Positions 6,735 through 9,542 of a stretch of 9,542 nt of DNA are shown piece by piece. The DNA comes from Methanosarcinales archaeon. Its GTDB lineage: Archaea > Nanobdellota > Nanobdellia > Woesearchaeales > CG1-02-33-12. The translations under genes were made by a program, and so were the position numbers. The notes beneath the pieces are model-generated. The model was not told the DNA's origin, made no database searches, and was given only the letters and a program-made list of their open reading frames with translations. Each line of letters begins with the position of its first letter. Position 1 is the stretch's first letter. The stretch lies in contig JAFCBX010000018.1 of assembly GCA_017610505.1 (NCBI GenBank), positions 1-9,542 on the forward strand, written 5' to 3'.

Positions 6735-7472
6735 TTAATCTTTATCAGAACTGAATTTTCTTTTTAATATTATTATATTGCCCCTGCCTTTTTTAATCCT
6801 CTTTACAGTTCCCTTATCTTCAAGTTCAGTTATCATAAGGCTTATCTTTGCCTCTGACAGCGGAATCTGCTTTCTAATCTCTCTCTGGGTTACTCTTCCA
6901 TTATTCTCTTTAATAATCTTAATTACTCCATCCAGGCTTTCAGGAGTTTCAACTTCTTTTTTCTCTGCAGCAAAACTTTCAGGAGGTTCCTCTTTTTTCT
7001 CCTGAATATGTTCTTTTTTCCTGCCTTTTTTTAATATATAAAAAACAAGCAATATAGATACTATAAAAACAAATCCAATAATCATACATAAAATAATACT
7101 ATTATTTTTGTTGGAGGGTTCTTCTATTATATCTCCCATTAGTCTTTCCTCTTCCTCAGGGCTTGGATACATCACAATGTCATGTATAAATCTGCCTTCA
7201 TCCCTGACAACTATTCTCTCTTCAGCAAGGTATTTTAGTATTCCGTGCTCTTCGTACTTTGCTTTGATAGTGTACTTCCCGACCAGCAGGAAAAAGGAGT
7301 ATTTCCCGTCTGTAGAAACCTGATATTGCCTTGGCGATGAGTCAACCTCCACCTCAACCCTGCCTTCCACCTGATTAAGATCTGGGTCATAGATATTCCC
7401 ATGGATAGTAGCAGCATAACAATTTTCTATTAAAATTAGTATCATTAACACTATGATTAGTTTTTTAAGCAT
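6735..7472 (-). CDS. Membrane-tethered winged-helix regulator with extracytoplasmic beta-sandwich (COG2512-like)
   Basis: 245 residues with a clear one-component sensor layout. Residues 1-20 are a signal peptide (ENCYA end). Residues 21-103 are a beta-rich domain like carboxypeptidase-regulatory or CNA-B folds (TIHGNIYDPDLNQVEGRVEV, then DGKYSFFLLVGKYTIKAKY). Residues 125-147 are a membrane helix followed by KKGRKK (stop-transfer). Residues 150-177 are a charged linker. Residues 178-240 are a winged helix-turn-helix (GRVTQREIRKQIPLSEAKIS recognition region, wing KRIKKGRGN). The fold and topology agree with archaeal predicted membrane-associated transcription regulators. It probably senses something at the cell surface and binds DNA from the membrane; the target is unknown. 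It converges on the NDT-like gene with only 5 bases between the stop codons. A TATA box 28 nt upstream fixes the start at 7472. Confidence 0.85.
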   Translation of the reverse strand: MLKKLIIVLMILILIENCYAATIHGNIYDPDLNQVEGRVEVEVDSSPRQYQVSTDGKYSFFLLVGKYTIKAKYEEHGILKYLAEERIVVRDEGRFIHDIVMYPSPEEEERLMGDIIEEPSNKNNSIILCMIIGFVFIVSILLVFYILKKGRKKEHIQEKKEEPPESFAAEKKEVETPESLDGVIKIIKENNGRVTQREIRKQIPLSEAKISLMITELEDKGTVKRIKKGRGNIIILKRKFSSDKD

Positions 7473-7494
7473 AAACCATGGACTTCAGTTTGAC

Positions 7495-7505
7495 TATATA
7501 AATAT
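7495..7505 (-). promoter_or_regulatory. TATA box of the membrane-tethered regulator
   Basis: Minus strand ATATTTATATA, centred about 28 nt before the ATG at 7472, so the transcript has almost no leader. A second ATG at 7479 is out of frame and runs into a stop after four codons. Confidence 0.55.
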
Positions 7506-7593
7506 TTCTAAATTTTATATGGTTAAAAAAAGCTTTAAAAAGTTAAAAAAGATTTTATTTGGGCTTGTTTAGTAATATAACCTCTTATAGATT

Positions 7594-7630
7594 TTCATAA
7601 AGTTTTAAATGGCTTCATAAAGCTTTAAAT
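7594..7630. repeat. Two 17-bp direct repeats, 20-bp period
   Basis: TTCATAAAGTTTTAAAT (7594-7610) and TTCATAAAGCTTTAAAT (7614-7630) differ at one base and are spaced exactly 20 bp apart, two helical turns. The second contains the 10-bp palindrome TAAAGCTTTA. They lie in the 199-bp gap between the regulator and the coiled-coil gene. They could be protein-binding sites or part of the coiled-coil mRNA 3' region. Confidence 0.5.
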
Positions 7631-7642
7631 TATTTTTGAGAA

Positions 7643-7680
7643 GGTATCTTTATAAAATACCAACTTAATATTTATAAGTT
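7643..7680 (-). terminator. Two adjacent inverted repeats at the 3' end of the coiled-coil gene
   Basis: GGTAT-N9-ATACC (7643-7661, an almost complete palindrome with one mismatched pair) is followed by AACTTA-N7-TAAGTT (7662-7680), which covers the stop codon of the coiled-coil gene. Both could fold in the RNA. They may mark the end of the transcript or be AT-rich coincidence; archaeal termination does not need hairpins. Confidence 0.3.
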
Positions 7681-9285
7681 AAGAGAAGCAAGCTTGATAT
7701 TTGTTTCCAGAGACATAATATCACACTTTATAGACTCTTTATCCTGCTTATTTAATTTGTTATAAAACTCCCTTACACTTAATAATGCATGTTTTGCTCC
7801 TGCTATATCCCCTCTTGCCACATAATCACCAATTTCCTCTATCATAAAGCTTACGTCCTCTTTTTCAATCTTTTTGATTTTCTTAGGTTTTTTCTTCTTA
7901 AGCTTTTTGATTGCTTTGGTTTTTTCTTTTTTAGTGCTTTTCTTTACAGCTTGCCTGATTTTCTCTGGTGCCTGAATCTTCTTTTCTTCTTTTTCCTCTA
8001 ACAAGCTTTCTTTTTTTGATAACTTATGCTCTTTCCTAATTAACTTGTTCTCCAAATCAACCAAACTTTTTTCCTTTGACAGTAAATTTTCTTTTATTTC
8101 TTCATTTTCAGCAATCAGGTTCTTAAGTAGCTTGTTTTTCCCATCTATTCTTTGCTCTTTTTTTAGAAATAATCTTGCCTTGCCTGTTAATATATCCCTA
8201 CTTTTTTCAATATATCCCTGTTTTCCTTTAAGTTCCTCCAGCTCCTTTTTCATTGTATCAAATTTTTTCTTTTTTCTCTCTAACTTGATTTCCTTTTTTA
8301 ATAATTCCTGCTCCTTTTTCCCTGATGCATCTTCTTTGTCAGCAAACAATTTTTCTTCTGACAATAAATTGCTTTTTATTTCTTTATTTTCATTAATCAA
8401 TCTTTCAAGAAATTCATTTTTCTCTGCTATTTTTTTCTCTTTTTTTAGATACAGTTCTGCCTCTTTTTTCAATATACCTTCATTTTTTTTAATGGTTCTC
8501 TGTTTTTCTTTAAGTTCCTCCAGCTCTTTTTTCATTGCTTTAAATCTTGCATCTTTTTTATTAATTTCATTCTCCCTTTTTTCAATTAAGCCAAGCTCCT
8601 TTCTTTTACTTTCCAGTTCTTTTTGTTCTTCCCTGATAATTTTTTCCCTTCTCTTAATGCTTTCTTCTTTTTTTATCAAAGCCATCCCTTTTTTCTCAAT
8701 TCCTGCTTCCTGAGCAGGAGTATGCCTTTTAGATAGTCCATCTATTTCAGCCTGTTTTTTTCTTAGTTCTTCTTCATTCTCAGATAAAAGTTCTTCTTTC
8801 TTTTTAAGCTCACTTTCAAGAATTTTAACCTTATCCATCATTTCCTTTTCTTTTTCCCTAGACTCAATGTTGGTTAGTATATGTTCCTTGCTGCTTGATT
8901 TTTTCATCTTGTCAGCAAGTTCTTTGTCTTTTATAATATTCTTAACCCAATCTGCAAAATCATTCCTGTTTTTGTTAACATGATGCTCAAATGTTTGCTT
9001 GTCCATAAACTTAATTGATTCTTTAAGCTCTTTCATGCTTTTAATCCTATGGCCTCCTTTTAAAATAAAATGGTGTTCTGGTTTTATCTTCTTCTCCTTT
9101 GGTTTCTTTTTCAATTTTTTTTCTTGCGTTTTTTCTCTTTTAAAGGCCTTTTTCACTAATTTTGGCTTTTTAACAATTTCAATTAATTCCTCTTTTTTAG
9201 TTGGTTTAGAAACAGAGAGTTTTTCTTTACCTTCAAATTCAGGAAGGTCTGGCAGTTCCAAATACTTAAGCTTTTTCTTGAACAT
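7672..9285 (-). CDS. Long Lys/Glu-rich coiled-coil protein with DUF5752-like and C-terminal helical domains
   Basis: 537 residues, cytosolic, no signal peptide. Residues 1-69 are a basic low-complexity lead. Residues 70-141 form a compact domain (FILKGGHRIKSMKELKESI, FEHHVNKNRNDFADWVKNII, KELADKM) that resembles DUF5752, a short domain of unknown role; the name is from memory. Residues 142-436 are a near-continuous coiled coil of Lys and Glu. Inside it residues 251-316 and 345-410 are a tandem repeat. Residues 437-475 are Lys-rich with many KK pairs, possibly binding nucleic acid or acidic lipids. Residues 481-534 are a helical hairpin with G-D-I-x-x-A-K, also found in the membrane protein at 3604-4146. 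The role may be structural or scaffolding, but no function can be assigned. TTTAAATAA about 28 nt upstream supports the start at 9285. Confidence 0.85.
   Translation of the reverse strand: MFKKKLKYLELPDLPEFEGKEKLSVSKPTKKEELIEIVKKPKLVKKAFKREKTQEKKLKKKPKEKKIKPEHHFILKGGHRIKSMKELKESIKFMDKQTFEHHVNKNRNDFADWVKNIIKDKELADKMKKSSSKEHILTNIESREKEKEMMDKVKILESELKKKEELLSENEEELRKKQAEIDGLSKRHTPAQEAGIEKKGMALIKKEESIKRREKIIREEQKELESKRKELGLIEKRENEINKKDARFKAMKKELEELKEKQRTIKKNEGILKKEAELYLKKEKKIAEKNEFLERLINENKEIKSNLLSEEKLFADKEDASGKKEQELLKKEIKLERKKKKFDTMKKELEELKGKQGYIEKSRDILTGKARLFLKKEQRIDGKNKLLKNLIAENEEIKENLLSKEKSLVDLENKLIRKEHKLSKKESLLEEKEEKKIQAPEKIRQAVKKSTKKEKTKAIKKLKKKKPKKIKKIEKEDVSFMIEEIGDYVARGDIAGAKHALLSVREFYNKLNKQDKESIKCDIMSLETNIKLASLNL
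8056..8253 (-). repeat. Internal coiled-coil repeat, copy 2
   Basis: Encodes residues 345-410 of the coiled-coil protein, starting MKKELEELKGKQ. It aligns without gaps to copy 1, 94 residues (282 bp) earlier, with 39 of 66 residues identical by my count. The pattern of similarity continues for about 25 more residues. Confidence 0.8.
8338..8535 (-). repeat. Internal coiled-coil repeat, copy 1
   Basis: Encodes residues 251-316, starting MKKELEELKEKQ and including LKKEKKIAEKN and LLSEEK. DNA similarity to copy 2 remains visible, for example AGTTCCTCCAGCTC on the plus strand at 8513 and 8231. Confidence 0.8.
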
Positions 9286-9309
9286 TTTCCTATAAACAAT
9301 ATTTTTTTG

Positions 9310-9318
9310 TTTATTTAA
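9310..9318 (-). promoter_or_regulatory. TATA-like box of the coiled-coil gene
   Basis: Minus strand TTTAAATAAA-like element about 28 nt before the ATG at 9285, consistent with a leaderless mRNA. The rest of the 157-bp divergent gap (9286-9442) is AT-rich with no other gene visible. Confidence 0.45.
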
Positions 9319-9384
9319 AAACTTTTGTTATACTTTTTAGATAGTAATTAATAAAATATCAATTTTACTGCATAAAATCATAAG

Positions 9385-9393
9385 GTTTTTAAG
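9385..9393 (+). promoter_or_regulatory. Candidate TATA-like box of the zinc-ribbon gene
   Basis: TTTTTAAGT would start transcription near 9415, leaving a leader of about 28 nt that holds the ribosome binding site at 9431. A second AT-rich element, TTATATTATA (about 9415-9424), would instead give a leaderless mRNA. The choice is open. Confidence 0.3.
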
Positions 9394-9430
9394 TTAGCCA
9401 AAAGAGCTATTTTGTTATATTATACTAGTA

Positions 9431-9435
9431 GAGGT
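9431..9435 (+). promoter_or_regulatory. Shine-Dalgarno site of the zinc-ribbon gene
   Basis: GAGGT lies 7 nt before the ATG at 9443. It is the only convincing ribosome binding site seen before a start codon here, and it supports this start for the partial gene. Confidence 0.55.
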
Positions 9436-9442
9436 AATTAAA

Positions 9443-9542
9443 ATGGATGAAAAAGAACTTATTTGCTCTTCTTGCAGTAAAAGAATGACAAATAAAGAAG
9501 GAGTGGCAGTATTTATGTGCCCTAACTGCGGTAAAGCTCAAA
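9443..9542 (+). CDS. Small archaeal zinc-ribbon protein (3' partial)
   Basis: Only the first 33 codons are inside the window. They hold CSSC (Cys8/Cys11) and CPNCGKAQ (Cys26/Cys29), spaced as in the small archaeal zinc-ribbon family of COG2888 (HVO_2753 type), whose members are about 60 residues with two zinc sites. This family is predicted to act with RNA or in translation and often sits next to the gene for elongation factor 1-beta, which would be just outside the window. The second zinc site is beyond the edge and cannot be checked. It is divergent from the coiled-coil gene. Confidence 0.8.
   Translation, partial: MDEKELICSSCSKRMTNKEGVAVFMCPNCGKAQ

Noticed and set aside
8045..8713. A 222-codon plus-strand open frame rich in Phe and Ser
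   Set aside because: It is the antisense of the Lys/Glu-rich coiled coil; AAA/GAA-rich codons read backwards give Phe/Ser strings. No domain, promoter or ribosome binding site.
1..9542. CRISPR array, tRNA, rRNA or transposable element
   Set aside because: No regularly spaced repeats with unique spacers, no cloverleaf or rRNA-like tract, and no transposase or terminal inverted repeats were seen on reading both strands.

Overview
The window looks like a piece of an AT-rich archaeal genome, probably from a DPANN lineage of the Woesearchaeota/Pacearchaeota kind. Three things point there. Most genes have an archaeal TATA-like box about 25 nt before the start codon and no Shine-Dalgarno motif. A surface protein carries Asn-rich Ig-like repeats followed by a PGF-pre-PGF type domain. 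A small archaeal-type zinc-ribbon gene begins at the right edge. The phylum is an inference from gene style, not a phylogenetic result.

Layout from left to right. (1) 1-3540 (+): the 3' part of a very large cell-surface protein, cut by the window edge, with two DUF333-like repeats, a papain-type cysteine protease, five Ig-like and one FN3-like module, a poly-Gly hinge, a PGF-pre-PGF domain, an acidic stalk, one membrane helix and a Lys-rich tail. (2) 3604-4146 (+): a small two-helix membrane protein with a stalk resembling that of gene 1 and a cytosolic helical domain. (3) 4226-4758 (-): a toxin-antitoxin pair, an AbrB-type antitoxin overlapping a RelE-type toxin by 7 nt, with a candidate operator between TATA box and start codon. 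(4) 4844-5785 (-): a cytosolic HExxH metallopeptidase of no family I recognise. (5) 5935-6729 (+), divergent from the peptidase: a tandem nucleoside 2-deoxyribosyltransferase-like protein whose second half seems to have lost the catalytic Glu. (6) 6735-7472 (-): a membrane-tethered winged-helix regulator with an extracytoplasmic beta-sandwich. (7) 7672-9285 (-): a long Lys/Glu-rich coiled-coil protein with a DUF5752-like N-terminal domain, an internal duplication and a C-terminal helical domain like that of gene 2. (8) 9443-9542 (+): the beginning of the zinc-ribbon protein, cut by the right edge.

Two themes connect the genes. One is cell surface and envelope: genes 1, 2 and 6 are exported or membrane anchored, and genes 2 and 7 share a helical module placed in the cytosol, so they may meet at the membrane. 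The other is a small accessory block in the middle: the toxin-antitoxin pair, the orphan zincin and the half-dead NDT-like protein. I see no tRNA, rRNA, CRISPR array, transposase or insertion sequence. No gene-free stretch exceeds 300 bases; the longest is about 200 (7473-7671).
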